Shown here piece by piece: positions 26,354 to 35,313 of a stretch of DNA of 64,000 nt. Made by a program: the position numbers and the translations under genes. Each line of letters begins with the position of its first letter. Positions within the stretch are counted from its first letter, which is position 1. The notes beneath the pieces are model-generated. The model made no database searches and was not told where the DNA came from. It saw nothing but the letters and a program-made list of their open reading frames with translations. Origin of the DNA: Variovorax paradoxus (GTDB taxonomy: Bacteria > Pseudomonadota > Gammaproteobacteria > Burkholderiales > Burkholderiaceae_C); contig NZ_CP123990.1 in the NCBI RefSeq assembly GCF_029919115.1, forward strand, positions 1,984,001 to 2,048,000, given 5' to 3'.

Positions 26354-27658
26354 ATGACCGACGCCGCAATCGACCATGCCCTTGCCGAGGCGCATCGGCG
26401 CTTCATCGACAGCAACCCCGCGAGCCGGCGCCAGTTCGAGGAGCAGGCGCGCTACATGCCCGGCGCCAACAGCCGCTCGGTGCTTTTCTATGCGCCGTTT
26501 CCGCTCACCATCGCCAAGGGCGAGGGCGCTGCGCTCTGGGACGCCGACGGCCACCGCTATGCGGACTTCATCGCCGAGTACACGGCCGGCGTCTACGGCC
26601 ACTCGGCGCCCGAGATCCGCGATGCCGTCATCGAGGCGATGCAAAGCGGCATCAACCTCACGGGGCACAACCTGCTCGAAGGGCGGTTGGCAAAAACCAT
26701 CTGCGAGCGCTTTCCGCAGATCGAGCAATTGCGCTTCACCAACTCTGGCACCGAGGCAAACCTGATGGCGCTCACGGCTGCGCTGCACTTCACCGGCCGC
26801 CGAAAGATCGTGGTGTTCTCAGGCGGTTATCACGGCGGCGTGCTGGGGTTCGGTGCCAAGCCCTTGCCGACGACTGTGCCGTTCGACTTCCTGGTACTGC
26901 CCTACAACGACGCACAGCTTGCGAGCGAGCAGATCGCCAAGCACGGGCCGGAGATCGCCGCCATCCTGGCCGAACCGATGCAGGGCGCGAGCGGCTGCAT
27001 TCCGGGGCGCCTCGACTTCCTTCAGGCACTCCGCGATGGCGCGACGAAGGTCGGCGCGCTGCTGATCTTCGACGAGGTCATGACCTCGCGCCTTGCGCCG
27101 AACGGCCTTGCCGACAAGCTGGGTATCCGGTCAGACCTCACCACACTCGGCAAGTACATCGGCGGCGGCATGTCGTTCGGCGCTTTCGGCGGGCGTTCGG
27201 ACGTGATGGCGCAGTTCGATCCGCGCACGGGGTCGCTCTCTCATTCGGGCACCTTCAACAACAACGTGATGACCATGGCCGCCGGGTATGCCGGTCTCAC
27301 GAAATTGTTCACGCCCGAGGCGGCCGGCGCGCTGGCCGAGCGCGGCGAGGCGATGCGCGCGCGGCTCAATGCGCTGTGCACGAAGGAGGGCGTGGCCATG
27401 CAGTTCACCGGCGTCGGTTCGCTGATGAATGCGCATTTCCTCCGACGGGAAGTGCGGCGTGTGGACGATCTGGCGGTGGTCGACGGGCGTCTGCGCCAGT
27501 TGCTGTTCTTTCACCTGCTGAGCCAAGGCATCTACGCTTCGCCGCGGGGCTTCGTGGTGCTGTCGCTGCCCTTGCCGGATGCGGACATCGACCGCTTCGT
27601 CGCCGCCATCGGCAGCTTCATCGGCGAGTGCCGGGCGCTGCTGCCTAGCGCGGAGTAG
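26354..27658 (+). CDS. Beta-phenylalanine aminotransferase (class III, PLP)
   Basis: A PLP-dependent class III transaminase of 434 aa that I recognise as the V. paradoxus (S)-beta-phenylalanine aminotransferase type. It removes the beta-amino group of aromatic beta-amino acids to give beta-keto acids. Catalytic K267 lies in TTLGKYIGGG, the PLP aspartate in IFDEVMTSRL and the cofactor-phosphate loop in NSGTEANL. The substrate-carboxylate arginines R41 (GANSRSVLFY) and R398 (SPRGFV) are at the positions described for that enzyme. Plain glutamate-semialdehyde mutases lack this pair. It is divergent from a TetR regulator and faces the 3' end of the FNR gene. Confidence 0.9.
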   Translation: MTDAAIDHALAEAHRRFIDSNPASRRQFEEQARYMPGANSRSVLFYAPFPLTIAKGEGAALWDADGHRYADFIAEYTAGVYGHSAPEIRDAVIEAMQSGINLTGHNLLEGRLAKTICERFPQIEQLRFTNSGTEANLMALTAALHFTGRRKIVVFSGGYHGGVLGFGAKPLPTTVPFDFLVLPYNDAQLASEQIAKHGPEIAAILAEPMQGASGCIPGRLDFLQALRDGATKVGALLIFDEVMTSRLAPNGLADKLGIRSDLTTLGKYIGGGMSFGAFGGRSDVMAQFDPRTGSLSHSGTFNNNVMTMAAGYAGLTKLFTPEAAGALAERGEAMRARLNALCTKEGVAMQFTGVGSLMNAHFLRREVRRVDDLAVVDGRLRQLLFFHLLSQGIYASPRGFVVLSLPLPDADIDRFVAAIGSFIGECRALLPSAE

Positions 27659-28685
27659 TGCTGGCCACGCCCAGCAGCTCGTGCAGCCGCGTGCTGGTGG
27701 TCGTGTACTGCAGCGGCACGGCCTTGCCGGGGAACACGATGGCGGTGGCCCCCCAGGCGGCCAGCGTGGCCTCGTGAAAGCCGCAGACGATGAGCTTCTT
27801 CTTGCCCGGGTAGGTGTTGATGTCGCCCACCGCGAACACGCCGCGTTCGCGGGTTTCGTATTTTTCGGTGTCGACCGGCACCTGTTTGCGCTCGAGCTCC
27901 AGGCCCCAATCGGCAATGGGGCCGAGGCGGGGCGAAATGCCAAGGCAGGCGACCAGCGCGTCGAGCGGCAGGTCGACAGTCGTTGCGTCTGGGGTGGTGA
28001 TCTGCAGTTGCTTGCCGTCGAAGGCGGTGGGCTGGCCCACCTTGAACGCCAGCCTACCTTCGGCGACCAGCGCGCGCATCGAAGCGACGAGGTTTTCATC
28101 GGCCTGGAAGCCGTCGCGCCGGTGCACCAGCGTGACCTGTTTGGCAATGGCGGTGAGCCCGATGGCGGTTTGCAGCGCAATGTCGTCGCCGCCATTCACC
28201 ACCACGGTCTGGCCCGCAAAGCGCTCCAGCGAATCGGGGTGATAGAAAAGCGAGCTGCCTTCGAACTGCGCAATGCCGTCGATGGCAATTCGCTTGGGCA
28301 CGAAGGCGCCGACGCCGGCCGCGATGAACACGGTCTTGGCCAGGAAGGCCTTGCCTTCCGATGTCGTCAGCAGCAAGCGCTCATCGGCCTGGCGGGCAAG
28401 GGTGGCGACCTGCTCGCCGAAGTGGAACTGCGGCTTGAACGGCGCCACCTGCTGCAGCAGCGATTGCGCAAGATCGCGCCCGCTGGTGAATGGTGTGCCC
28501 GGAATGTCGTAGATCGGCTTGTCGCCGTAGAGCGCCACGCACTGGCCGCCCGCGGCGGGCAGCGCATCGACGATGTGGCAGGAAATCTCGAGCAGGCCGA
28601 GCTGGAAGGCCTGGAACAGCCCGACCGGACCGGCGCCGATGATGAGCGCGTCGGTTTCGATGGGGGCCGGGCCTTCGGGGTTCAA
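27645..28685 (-). CDS. Ferredoxin-NADP reductase, thioredoxin-reductase-like type
   Basis: A 346-aa FAD/NAD(P) flavoprotein: FAD motif [13 protein letters not shown] near residue 13, AAGGQC, NADP-binding [13 protein letters not shown] in the middle, C-terminal GVFAVGDIN. There is no redox-active CxxC of true thioredoxin reductases, consistent with the FNR subgroup. The only sensible start is a TTG at 28685 that overlaps the ferredoxin stop (TTGA); the first ATG in frame lies inside the ferredoxin gene. It is coupled to ferredoxin and follows cysN, so it may reduce ferredoxin for sulfite reductase. Confidence 0.85.
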   Translation of the reverse strand: MNPEGPAPIETDALIIGAGPVGLFQAFQLGLLEISCHIVDALPAAGGQCVALYGDKPIYDIPGTPFTSGRDLAQSLLQQVAPFKPQFHFGEQVATLARQADERLLLTTSEGKAFLAKTVFIAAGVGAFVPKRIAIDGIAQFEGSSLFYHPDSLERFAGQTVVVNGGDDIALQTAIGLTAIAKQVTLVHRRDGFQADENLVASMRALVAEGRLAFKVGQPTAFDGKQLQITTPDATTVDLPLDALVACLGISPRLGPIADWGLELERKQVPVDTEKYETRERGVFAVGDINTYPGKKKLIVCGFHEATLAAWGATAIVFPGKAVPLQYTTTSTRLHELLGVASTTPR

Positions 28686-29011
28686 CGGACCAGTTCGCCG
28701 ATCTTGTCGGTCTTGTCTTTCCACTCTTCGGCGTCGGGGAGGGCCGGCTTGCGCTTGGTGATGCTCTTCCAGCCGTCGGCCAGCGCGAGCTCGGCGTTGA
28801 GCTTGATGAAGGCGATCTGGTTGGCCGGGAGGTCTTCCTCGGCGTAGATCGCATTGACCGGGCATTCAGGAATGCAAACCGCGCAATCGATGCACTCGTC
28901 CGGGTCGATCACCAGCATGTTGGGACCTTCGCGGAAGCAATCCACGGGGCATACGTCCACGCAGTCGGTGTATTTGCAGCGGATGCAGGCTTCAGAGACG
29001 ACGTGGGTCAT
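28682..29011 (-). CDS. fdxA: 7Fe-8S type ferredoxin FdxA
   Basis: A 109-aa electron carrier of the Azotobacter FdI/FdxA class. The cluster ligands are C9, C17, C21 and C25 in the first half and C40, C43, C46 and C50 in the second ([12 protein letters not shown]), followed by a long C-terminal extension typical of the class. It starts 43 bases after cysN and overlaps the FNR gene, forming a redox pair at the end of the cys cluster. Confidence 0.92.
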   Translation of the reverse strand: MTHVVSEACIRCKYTDCVDVCPVDCFREGPNMLVIDPDECIDCAVCIPECPVNAIYAEEDLPANQIAFIKLNAELALADGWKSITKRKPALPDAEEWKDKTDKIGELVR

Positions 29012-29054
29012 TTGTCTTCTAACGTCAGTATGTGGGTCGGGAAAACCCGAGATT

Positions 29055-30392
29055 TTAGGCCTTTGCGGCGGCAGGCTGCACGAGCACGGCAGCAGCGGTC
29101 TTGTGAGTGGCTGTGTCGACCAGCACCAGCGAGCCCAATGCCCGCGATTGCGTGAAGGGCAGAACGGCCAGCGGCTGCTGCAGCGCAAGCACCACATCGC
29201 CGATCGAATTGGCCTCCAGCTGTGCCGTCGGCTCGGATTCGAGTGTGGTGATGTTCACCCGGTCGACGATGCGCGCCACCTTGGCCTTGACCCAGCGATG
29301 GCCCTGCAGCGCCCAGTAGACGCGGCCCGCAACCAGCGGCTCGTCGTCGAGCCAGGCCACGGTGGCGGTGATTTCGCGCACCGGCTCGAAGGCCTCGGGC
29401 GCCAGCAGCCAGTCGCCGCGCGACACATCCACTTCGCGGTCGAGCACGATGCCGGCGCTGTGGCCCGCATGCACCGCCTTCGGCTGGCGCGTGTGGCTCA
29501 GCACCTGGGCGACGGTGGCGGTCTGGTTGCTGGGCAGCACGGTCACGCGCTGGCCGGGCTCCACATGGCCCGAGGCTACGCGGCCCCAGAACACGCGGCG
29601 GCCTTGCGAAGTGTCGGACGAGGAAGAGAATTTTTCGACCCACTGCACCGGGAAGGCGAAGGGCACGGCCTCGTCCTGCACGGTCACCGGCAGTTCCTCG
29701 AGCAGCTCGAGCAGGCTCGGGCCTTCGTAGCCGACCCAATCGGCATGGCGCGTGGCCACGTTCCAGCCCTTGAGGGCCGAGATCGGCACGATGGCGGCCA
29801 CCTGCACGCCCGCCGCTTCGGCAAAGGCGTTCAGCGCGGTCGAAATGCGTTCGAAGGCCAGGGCGGCGTCGTCGATGGCATCGAGCTTGTTGACCGCGAA
29901 CACGATCGACTGCACGCGCAGCAGATGGGTCAGCAGCGTGTGGCGGCGGGTTTGCGGCAGCAGCTCGCGTTTGACCACGGTGCCGTCTTCCACCTCTGCG
30001 GCCCAGGCCAGCTTGGTGGCATCGACCAGCACCACGGCGGCATCGGCGGCCGAGGCGGCCGTGACCATGTTGCGGGTGTATTGCTCATGGCCCGGCGCGT
30101 CGCCGATGATGAACTTGCGCTTGGCGGTCGAGAAGTAGCGGTAGGCCACGTCGATCGTGATGCCTTGTTCGCGCTCGGCCGAGAGGCCATCGGTAAGCAG
30201 GGCGAGATCGGTTTCGCCGCCGCGCTGCACGCCGGCCAGCTGGTCTTGCAGCACGGTCTTGCTGTCGACCAGCAGTCGGCCGATGAGCGTGCTCTTGCCG
30301 TCGTCCACCGAGCCGCAAGTGATGAAGCGCAGGGCGGTGCCGGTGTCGCCGTGCAGGGCGTTGCTATCGAGGGTTGCCGTCGTCGTGCTCAT
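29055..30392 (-). CDS. cysN: Sulfate adenylyltransferase large subunit CysN
   Basis: The GTPase subunit of ATP sulfurylase, which drives formation of APS from sulfate and ATP. 445 aa with P-loop GSVDDGKS (27-34), [21 protein letters not shown] and NKLD, then EF-Tu-like barrels. There is no fused APS kinase (CysC) domain. Its ATG shares one base with the cysD stop (TGATG). Confidence 0.95.
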   Translation of the reverse strand: MSTTTATLDSNALHGDTGTALRFITCGSVDDGKSTLIGRLLVDSKTVLQDQLAGVQRGGETDLALLTDGLSAEREQGITIDVAYRYFSTAKRKFIIGDAPGHEQYTRNMVTAASAADAAVVLVDATKLAWAAEVEDGTVVKRELLPQTRRHTLLTHLLRVQSIVFAVNKLDAIDDAALAFERISTALNAFAEAAGVQVAAIVPISALKGWNVATRHADWVGYEGPSLLELLEELPVTVQDEAVPFAFPVQWVEKFSSSSDTSQGRRVFWGRVASGHVEPGQRVTVLPSNQTATVAQVLSHTRQPKAVHAGHSAGIVLDREVDVSRGDWLLAPEAFEPVREITATVAWLDDEPLVAGRVYWALQGHRWVKAKVARIVDRVNITTLESEPTAQLEANSIGDVVLALQQPLAVLPFTQSRALGSLVLVDTATHKTAAAVLVQPAAAKA

Positions 30393-31345
30393 CAGAAATA
30401 TCCGTCTTTCTTGCGCTTCTCCATCGAAGCTTCCGAAGTCATGTCGTCCATGCGCGTGGCGCCGCGCTCGCTCACGTCGACCGACAGGGTCTCGAGCACC
30501 ACGTCGCCGGCGTCGGCGGCCAGGCTTTCGACCGGGCAGGTGGTCGTGATGTCGCCCACGGTGCGAAAGCGCACGTCGCGCACCTGCACCGTTTCGCCGT
30601 CTCGCGGCGGGGTGAGTTCAGTCACCGGCACCAGCAGGCCGCGGCGCTCGACCACTTCGCGCTTGTGCGTGTAGTAGATCGACGGCAGGCCCACATGCTC
30701 GCGCTCGATGTATTGCCACACGTCGAGCTCGGTCCAGTTCGAAATCGGGAACACGCGGAAGTGCTCGCCCGGTGCCAGGCGCGTGTTGAACAGCGTCCAG
30801 AGTTCGGGGCGCTGGTCCTTCGGTTGCCATTGGCCGAATGAATCGCGGTGCGAAAAGATGCGCTCCTTGGCGCGGGCTTTTTCCTCGTCGCGGCGGGCGC
30901 CGCCAATCAGCGCCTCGAAGCGGAATTCTTCAATGGCCTCGAGCAGCGTGACCGACTGGTGCGCATTGCGCGACTCGCCCGGGTGGGCCAGGCGCACGGT
31001 GCCGCGCGCCATCGAGTCTTCGACGCTGCGCACGATGAGCTCGGCGCCCAGTTCCTTGGCGCGCTGGTCGCGGTAGGCCGTGACTTCGGGAAAGTTGTGG
31101 CCCGTGTCGATCATCAGCAACGGGTAGGGAATGCGGCCGACACCAAAAGCCTTTTCGGCGCACTTCAGCAGCACCAGCGAATCCTTGCCGCCCGAAAACA
31201 GCAGGGTGGGGCGCTCGAAGGCGGCCGCGACTTCACGCAGGATGAAGATCGTTTCTTCCTCGAGCGCATCGAGGTGCGTGTTGGACAGGTGCGCAGGGGA
31301 ATGCATCGAGGGCTGCAAAAGTTCGGCTTCGGTACGGGCGTTCAT
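30392..31345 (-). CDS. cysD: Sulfate adenylyltransferase small subunit CysD
   Basis: The ATP-pyrophosphatase subunit of ATP sulfurylase. 317 aa with the PP-motif SGGKDS at 51-56, and the conserved DTGHNFPE, RRDEEKARAKER and FPISNWTELDVW. The start at 31345 gives the family's N-terminus. It lies between cysH and cysN in the sulfate assimilation operon. Confidence 0.96.
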   Translation of the reverse strand: MNARTEAELLQPSMHSPAHLSNTHLDALEEETIFILREVAAAFERPTLLFSGGKDSLVLLKCAEKAFGVGRIPYPLLMIDTGHNFPEVTAYRDQRAKELGAELIVRSVEDSMARGTVRLAHPGESRNAHQSVTLLEAIEEFRFEALIGGARRDEEKARAKERIFSHRDSFGQWQPKDQRPELWTLFNTRLAPGEHFRVFPISNWTELDVWQYIEREHVGLPSIYYTHKREVVERRGLLVPVTELTPPRDGETVQVRDVRFRTVGDITTTCPVESLAADAGDVVLETLSVDVSERGATRMDDMTSEASMEKRKKDGYF

Positions 31346-31377
31346 CGGATGGGGTCCTGGATGCGGAGATCGATCGT

Positions 31378-32010
31378 TCAGTGCGAAAGATGCAAGCCGC
31401 ATTCGCGGTTGTCTTCGCCCTTGGTCGGGTCCACATAGTCGAAGTTGTTGGGCAGGCCGTTCGCTTCGCAGTATTCGTACAAATCCTTGGACGACCAGTG
31501 CAAGAGCGGCGCAACCTTGATCAGGCCGTCGGGGTTGACGCTAACCGGGTCCATCTGCGCGCGCACTGCCGTGTCGGTGGCGCGCAGCGCGGTAAACCAC
31601 ACCTTGGGCGCTGTTTCGCGCAGCGCGCGGGCAAAGGGCTCCAGCTTCACTTCTTCGGTGAACGCGGCGTGCCGCGGATCGTCGAGCGCCGGGGTCGGGC
31701 CCTCCACCGCTTCACGGTGTGCGCGCGAGCGGCGCGGCAGGTAGATATGCAGATCCAGGCCGAGCTGCTTCGTCACTTCGTCGGCAAAGCGGTAGGTGGC
31801 CTCGGTGTTGTAGCCGTTGTCCATCCAGATCACCGGAACGTCGCGCTTGGCACGCGTGACCATGTGCAGGATCACGGCTTCGAACGGGCGAAAGTTGGTG
31901 GTGACGATCGCCGGTTGGCCGAGGCCGATTGCCCAATCCACCAGCCCCTCGGCGTTGCGGCCGAGTTCGGTGTTGATGCGTGCAAAGTCGATGTCGGTGG
32001 CAATGCTCAT
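31378..32010 (-). CDS. cysH: PAPS/APS reductase CysH
   Basis: Reduces activated sulfate to sulfite with thioredoxin. 210 aa with the substrate-binding N-terminal half and catalytic C204 in the C-terminal ECGLH. The CC and CxxC pairs that bind the [4Fe-4S] cluster of APS reductases are absent (only two cysteines in all), so it looks like the cluster-free PAPS-type enzyme. No APS kinase is visible in the window. It is somewhat shorter than E. coli CysH (244 aa). Confidence 0.9.
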   Translation of the reverse strand: MSIATDIDFARINTELGRNAEGLVDWAIGLGQPAIVTTNFRPFEAVILHMVTRAKRDVPVIWMDNGYNTEATYRFADEVTKQLGLDLHIYLPRRSRAHREAVEGPTPALDDPRHAAFTEEVKLEPFARALRETAPKVWFTALRATDTAVRAQMDPVSVNPDGLIKVAPLLHWSSKDLYEYCEANGLPNNFDYVDPTKGEDNRECGLHLSH

Positions 32011-32034
32011 GTCGAAGGTTCCTGTGCTGCGGGC

Positions 32035-32430
32035 TCAGTTGCTGGCCACGAAGTGCGGCACCGGCTGCACCGCGTCGCCTTGGTAGAAGGCGGCAAAGCG
32101 GTCGAACTGGCGCTGCGCGTCGGAGGCGTCCACGCCTTCCTTGAGCACGGCGCTCGAAAAGCCGGTGCGTTCCATCTGCACCAGCTGGTCGATCAGCACG
32201 TCGCCGGTGGCCCGGATGTCGCCCTTGAAGCCCAGGCGGCGGCGCAGCAAAAAGGCCTGGCTGTAGGCGCGGCCGTCGGTGAACTTCGGAAAGTTCAGGT
32301 CGATGCGCTCGATGTCTTCCAGGCACACCTCGATGGCGAGCGGGTCGGCATCGTTGGGCAGTTGCAGCACCTTCGGGTCGCCGTCGTCGATGTGCTCTTC
32401 GGCGGCCAGGATGTTCAGCTTGCGGTTCAT
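32035..32430 (-). CDS. DUF934 protein of the sulfite reductase operon
   Basis: A 131-aa protein of the family found next to cysI in many proteobacteria. Visible family features are IDLNFPKFTDGRAYSQAFLL, GDVLIDQLVQMERTGF and ending FYQGDAVQP. Its start overlaps the cysI stop (ATGA). The biochemical role is not established; operon position implies a part in sulfite reduction. Confidence 0.85.
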   Translation of the reverse strand: MNRKLNILAAEEHIDDGDPKVLQLPNDADPLAIEVCLEDIERIDLNFPKFTDGRAYSQAFLLRRRLGFKGDIRATGDVLIDQLVQMERTGFSSAVLKEGVDASDAQRQFDRFAAFYQGDAVQPVPHFVASN

Positions 32431-34205
32431 GCTGCTTCCTCCACCTTGAAGCGTGCACTGTTGGCCGCGGCCTTGAACGGGTCGTGGCCCACGCGGCGCA
32501 ACGTGTCGATGAAGGTCTCGCCATTTTCGCGGGTGTCGCGGTAGGTGGTGAGCACGGCCTCGATCACGCCCGGCACTTCGGCCGCCGAGAACGAGGGACC
32601 GACCACCTTGCCGGCCTGCGGCGTGCCGCTGAGCGCGGAGCCGTCGGAGCCGCCCAGGGTGACCTGGTACCACTCCTTGCCGTCCTTGTCGACGCCCAGG
32701 ATGCCGATGTGGCCGCTGTGGTGATGGCCGCACGAGTTGATGCAGCCGCTGATGTGCAGGTCGATCTCGCCCAGGTCGTCGAGCTCGTCCAGGTCCTGGT
32801 AGCGCTCGGTGATGGCTTCGGCAATGGGAATGGAGCGCGCATTGGCCAGCGCGCAGAAGTCGCCGCCGGGGCAGGCGATCATGTCGGTGAGCAGGTGCAC
32901 GTTGGCGCTGGCAAAGCCGGCCGCGCGGGCGGCGAGCCACAGCGCGTGCAGGTCTTCGGCATGCACCCAGGGCAGCACGATGTTCTGGTCGTGCGTTACG
33001 CGGGCTTCGCCGGCCGAAAAGCGGTCGGCCAGCACGGCGAGCGTGTCGAGCTGGTCGGCCGATGCATCGCCGGGCGCCTGCTTCAGGCGCTTGAACGACA
33101 GGGTGACGGCGCGCAGCGCGGGGTTCTTGTGCGGGGCCACATTGCGGGCCAGCCAGCGGGCAAACTGCACGTCGTCCGCGGCGTGGGCGCGCAACTCGGC
33201 GTCGGTCTTCTCAGCGCTTTGCAGCACGCGCGTGGCGAGCGTCGGCGGTACGAAGGATGCGGCAACGCGGTCGTACTCTTCCTGCGTGATGGTGTGCGGT
33301 GCGCCGTCGTGCTCGATGATCTGCTTGTACTCGGCTTCTACATCGTCGATGTAGCGCTGGCCTTCGGCCTTTACCAAGATCTTGATGCGCGCCTTGTAGA
33401 TGTTGTCGCGGCGGCCATAGCGGTTGTAGACACGAATCACCGCTTCGAGGTAATTCATGATCTGCTGCCACGGCAGGAACTCGCGCAGCACGGTGCCGAT
33501 GATGGGCGTGCGGCCCATGCCGCCGCCCACCTGCACGCGAAAGCCGATTTCGCCGGCCTCGTTCTTCACCACATGCAGGCCCACGTCGTGCCAGCCGGTG
33601 GCGGCGCGGTCTTCGGTGGCGCCGGTAATCGCAATCTTGAACTTGCGCGGCAGAAAGGCGAATTCAGGATGCAGCGTGCTCCACTGGCGCATGATTTCCG
33701 CGAACGGACGCGGATCGGCAATTTCGTCGACCGCGATGCCGGCACGCTCGTCGCTGGTGATGTTGCGAATGCAATTGCCGCTGGTCTGAATGCCGTGCAT
33801 GTCGACCGAAGCCAGCAGGTCCATCACGTCGGCGGACTTGGACAGCGGAATCCAGTTGTACTGAACGTTCTGGCGCGTCGAAAAGTGGGCGTAGTGCGTG
33901 GGCAGCTTGTGGCTGCCGAGCAGGCCCTGCGTTTCGATGGCCTTCTTGTAGACCTCGGCTTCGGGCTCGTCGTACTCGCGCGCAATGCGGGCCAGCACGC
34001 GCAGCTGGCGGCTCGAGAGCTCGCCGTACGGCACGGCCACGCGCAGCATGGGCGCATAGCGTTGCACGTACCAGCCGTTTTGCAGCCGCAGCGGGCGGAA
34101 CTCGTCTTCGGCGAGCTTGCCCTTTTGCCAGCGTTCGAGCTGGTCTCTGTATTGGGCTGCCCGTTGGTGGACGAACTGGCGATCGAAATCTGTGTATTGG
34201 TACAT
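32427..34205 (-). CDS. cysI: Sulfite reductase hemoprotein CysI
   Basis: Six-electron reduction of sulfite to sulfide with siroheme and [4Fe-4S]. 592 aa with two ferredoxin-like halves and two nitrite/sulfite-reductase domains. The cluster/siroheme cysteines are C445 and C451 (CPGGDFC) and C488 and C492 (CINSC). The start at 34205 (MYQYTDFDRQF) is the family's. No cysJ flavoprotein is present, but ferredoxin and an FNR lie at the operon's end. It is the first gene of the cys cluster. Confidence 0.93.
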   Translation of the reverse strand: MYQYTDFDRQFVHQRAAQYRDQLERWQKGKLAEDEFRPLRLQNGWYVQRYAPMLRVAVPYGELSSRQLRVLARIAREYDEPEAEVYKKAIETQGLLGSHKLPTHYAHFSTRQNVQYNWIPLSKSADVMDLLASVDMHGIQTSGNCIRNITSDERAGIAVDEIADPRPFAEIMRQWSTLHPEFAFLPRKFKIAITGATEDRAATGWHDVGLHVVKNEAGEIGFRVQVGGGMGRTPIIGTVLREFLPWQQIMNYLEAVIRVYNRYGRRDNIYKARIKILVKAEGQRYIDDVEAEYKQIIEHDGAPHTITQEEYDRVAASFVPPTLATRVLQSAEKTDAELRAHAADDVQFARWLARNVAPHKNPALRAVTLSFKRLKQAPGDASADQLDTLAVLADRFSAGEARVTHDQNIVLPWVHAEDLHALWLAARAAGFASANVHLLTDMIACPGGDFCALANARSIPIAEAITERYQDLDELDDLGEIDLHISGCINSCGHHHSGHIGILGVDKDGKEWYQVTLGGSDGSALSGTPQAGKVVGPSFSAAEVPGVIEAVLTTYRDTRENGETFIDTLRRVGHDPFKAAANSARFKVEEAA

Positions 34206-34320
34206 CGTGAGTCTTGAAGAAGTGCGGTGCCGCACGTCCAACGGGGCGCCCCAGCAAGAAGCCGAGATTCTGAAAGCACGCCTTATGGAAGCAAACTATT
34301 TTTTGGTTCGCGCCTTATGC

Positions 34321-34415
34321 GGATAAGCTTATTCTCCAATGCCCATGCGGGTTGCCGGGCGGTTGAATGCTTATTCTGGATAAGGGCGCGAGTGCTCCGC
34401 AGGCCTAGGATAAGG
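34321..34415 (-). promoter_or_regulatory. Repeated GATAAG/CTTAT elements in the cys operon promoter region
   Basis: Upstream of cysI, GGATAAGCTTATTC (34321-34334), the perfect inverted repeat CTTAT-TCTGG-ATAAG (34370-34384) and GGATAAGG (34408-34415) recur. AT-rich spaced half-sites of this kind are typical of LysR regulators such as CysB, making CysB control plausible. The promoter itself is not resolved. Confidence 0.45.
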
Positions 34416-34472
34416 CCCATTGGGATTGCGCGTTTTGTCCACTCCCGTCTTGGGGAGAGTGCGGGTGCTGCT

Positions 34473-35294
34473 TCAGCGCAGCATGGCCGACATGGCCGAG
34501 CAGCAGTTCAGCATGCGAACCGCGGCTTCCACAGAGTCTGCGGTGAAACGCAAGCTCACACCATCGACGCGTTCGAACGACGGCCATTGGCAAAAAAGAT
34601 CGGCCATGGCGGGCGACTGGGTGCGCAGCGTGACCACCTGCGGGCCCTCGAAGACCAGGGGCGCTGCGCTGGCCCTGGCCGCCAGGCCCTGAATCACCCC
34701 CGCGTGGATGGCCGCGCGCGACTCATCGGGAGAAAGCGACACGCCGCTGCTGAACCCCGTGGCCCGCTTGGTCTGCACGAAGACCGCATGCGGAAAGACC
34801 GGCTGGTTCTCGGCGATGAATACATCGTCTCCGCTGGCCATGACCACCGGCACGCCGTATTCACCGGCCAGCGCGCCATAGAGCCCGGCCTCGCCCAGCT
34901 CCTGGTCGCCGAGCCAGATGCCCGCGAACGCAAAGCTGTTGATGGTGTGGGCGAGGATGCCGCGCCCCTGTGCCCGAGAGTGGTAGCCCACCATGCAGAC
35001 TGCTTGCACGCCTTCTTCTTCCACGCCCGCCACCATGCTCAGGTAGCGCGGCTTGCCCTGGACCACGCGCGCGCGCGCATCGAGCACGTCGGGCGGCATG
35101 TTGCGAAAGCCGCCGTGCGAATCGTTGACCAGCACCTCGGTGGCGCCGGCCTCGAAGGCGCCGGCAATGGCCGCATTGGCCTCTTGCGCCATCAGCAGCC
35201 GGGCACGCTCGAACTCCGGATTGCCGGGGCGCACCTGCTCCTGGTGGTAGACGCCGGCAACGCCTTCGATGTCGGTGGAGATCAGAACTTTCAT
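34473..35294 (-). CDS. M55-family D-aminopeptidase (DppA-like)
   Basis: A zinc-dependent aminopeptidase of the M55 family that releases D-amino acids from peptides. 273 aa with metal/catalytic positions as in B. subtilis DppA: D8 and E10 (STDIEGVAG), H60 (NDSHGG), H105 (GYHSRAQ), and the HTINSF motif near residue 117. It follows the DmpA-type peptidase by 19 bases and is the last gene of the peptide-uptake operon, so it probably acts on imported peptides. Confidence 0.88.
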   Translation of the reverse strand: MKVLISTDIEGVAGVYHQEQVRPGNPEFERARLLMAQEANAAIAGAFEAGATEVLVNDSHGGFRNMPPDVLDARARVVQGKPRYLSMVAGVEEEGVQAVCMVGYHSRAQGRGILAHTINSFAFAGIWLGDQELGEAGLYGALAGEYGVPVVMASGDDVFIAENQPVFPHAVFVQTKRATGFSSGVSLSPDESRAAIHAGVIQGLAARASAAPLVFEGPQVVTLRTQSPAMADLFCQWPSFERVDGVSLRFTADSVEAAVRMLNCCSAMSAMLR

Positions 35295-35313
35295 GCGGAG
35301 CAATGCCTGCGGA

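Noticed and set aside
27645..28685. Calling the flavoprotein thioredoxin reductase
   Set aside because: No CxxC redox pair is present, and it is coupled to a ferredoxin gene, which fits the FNR subgroup.
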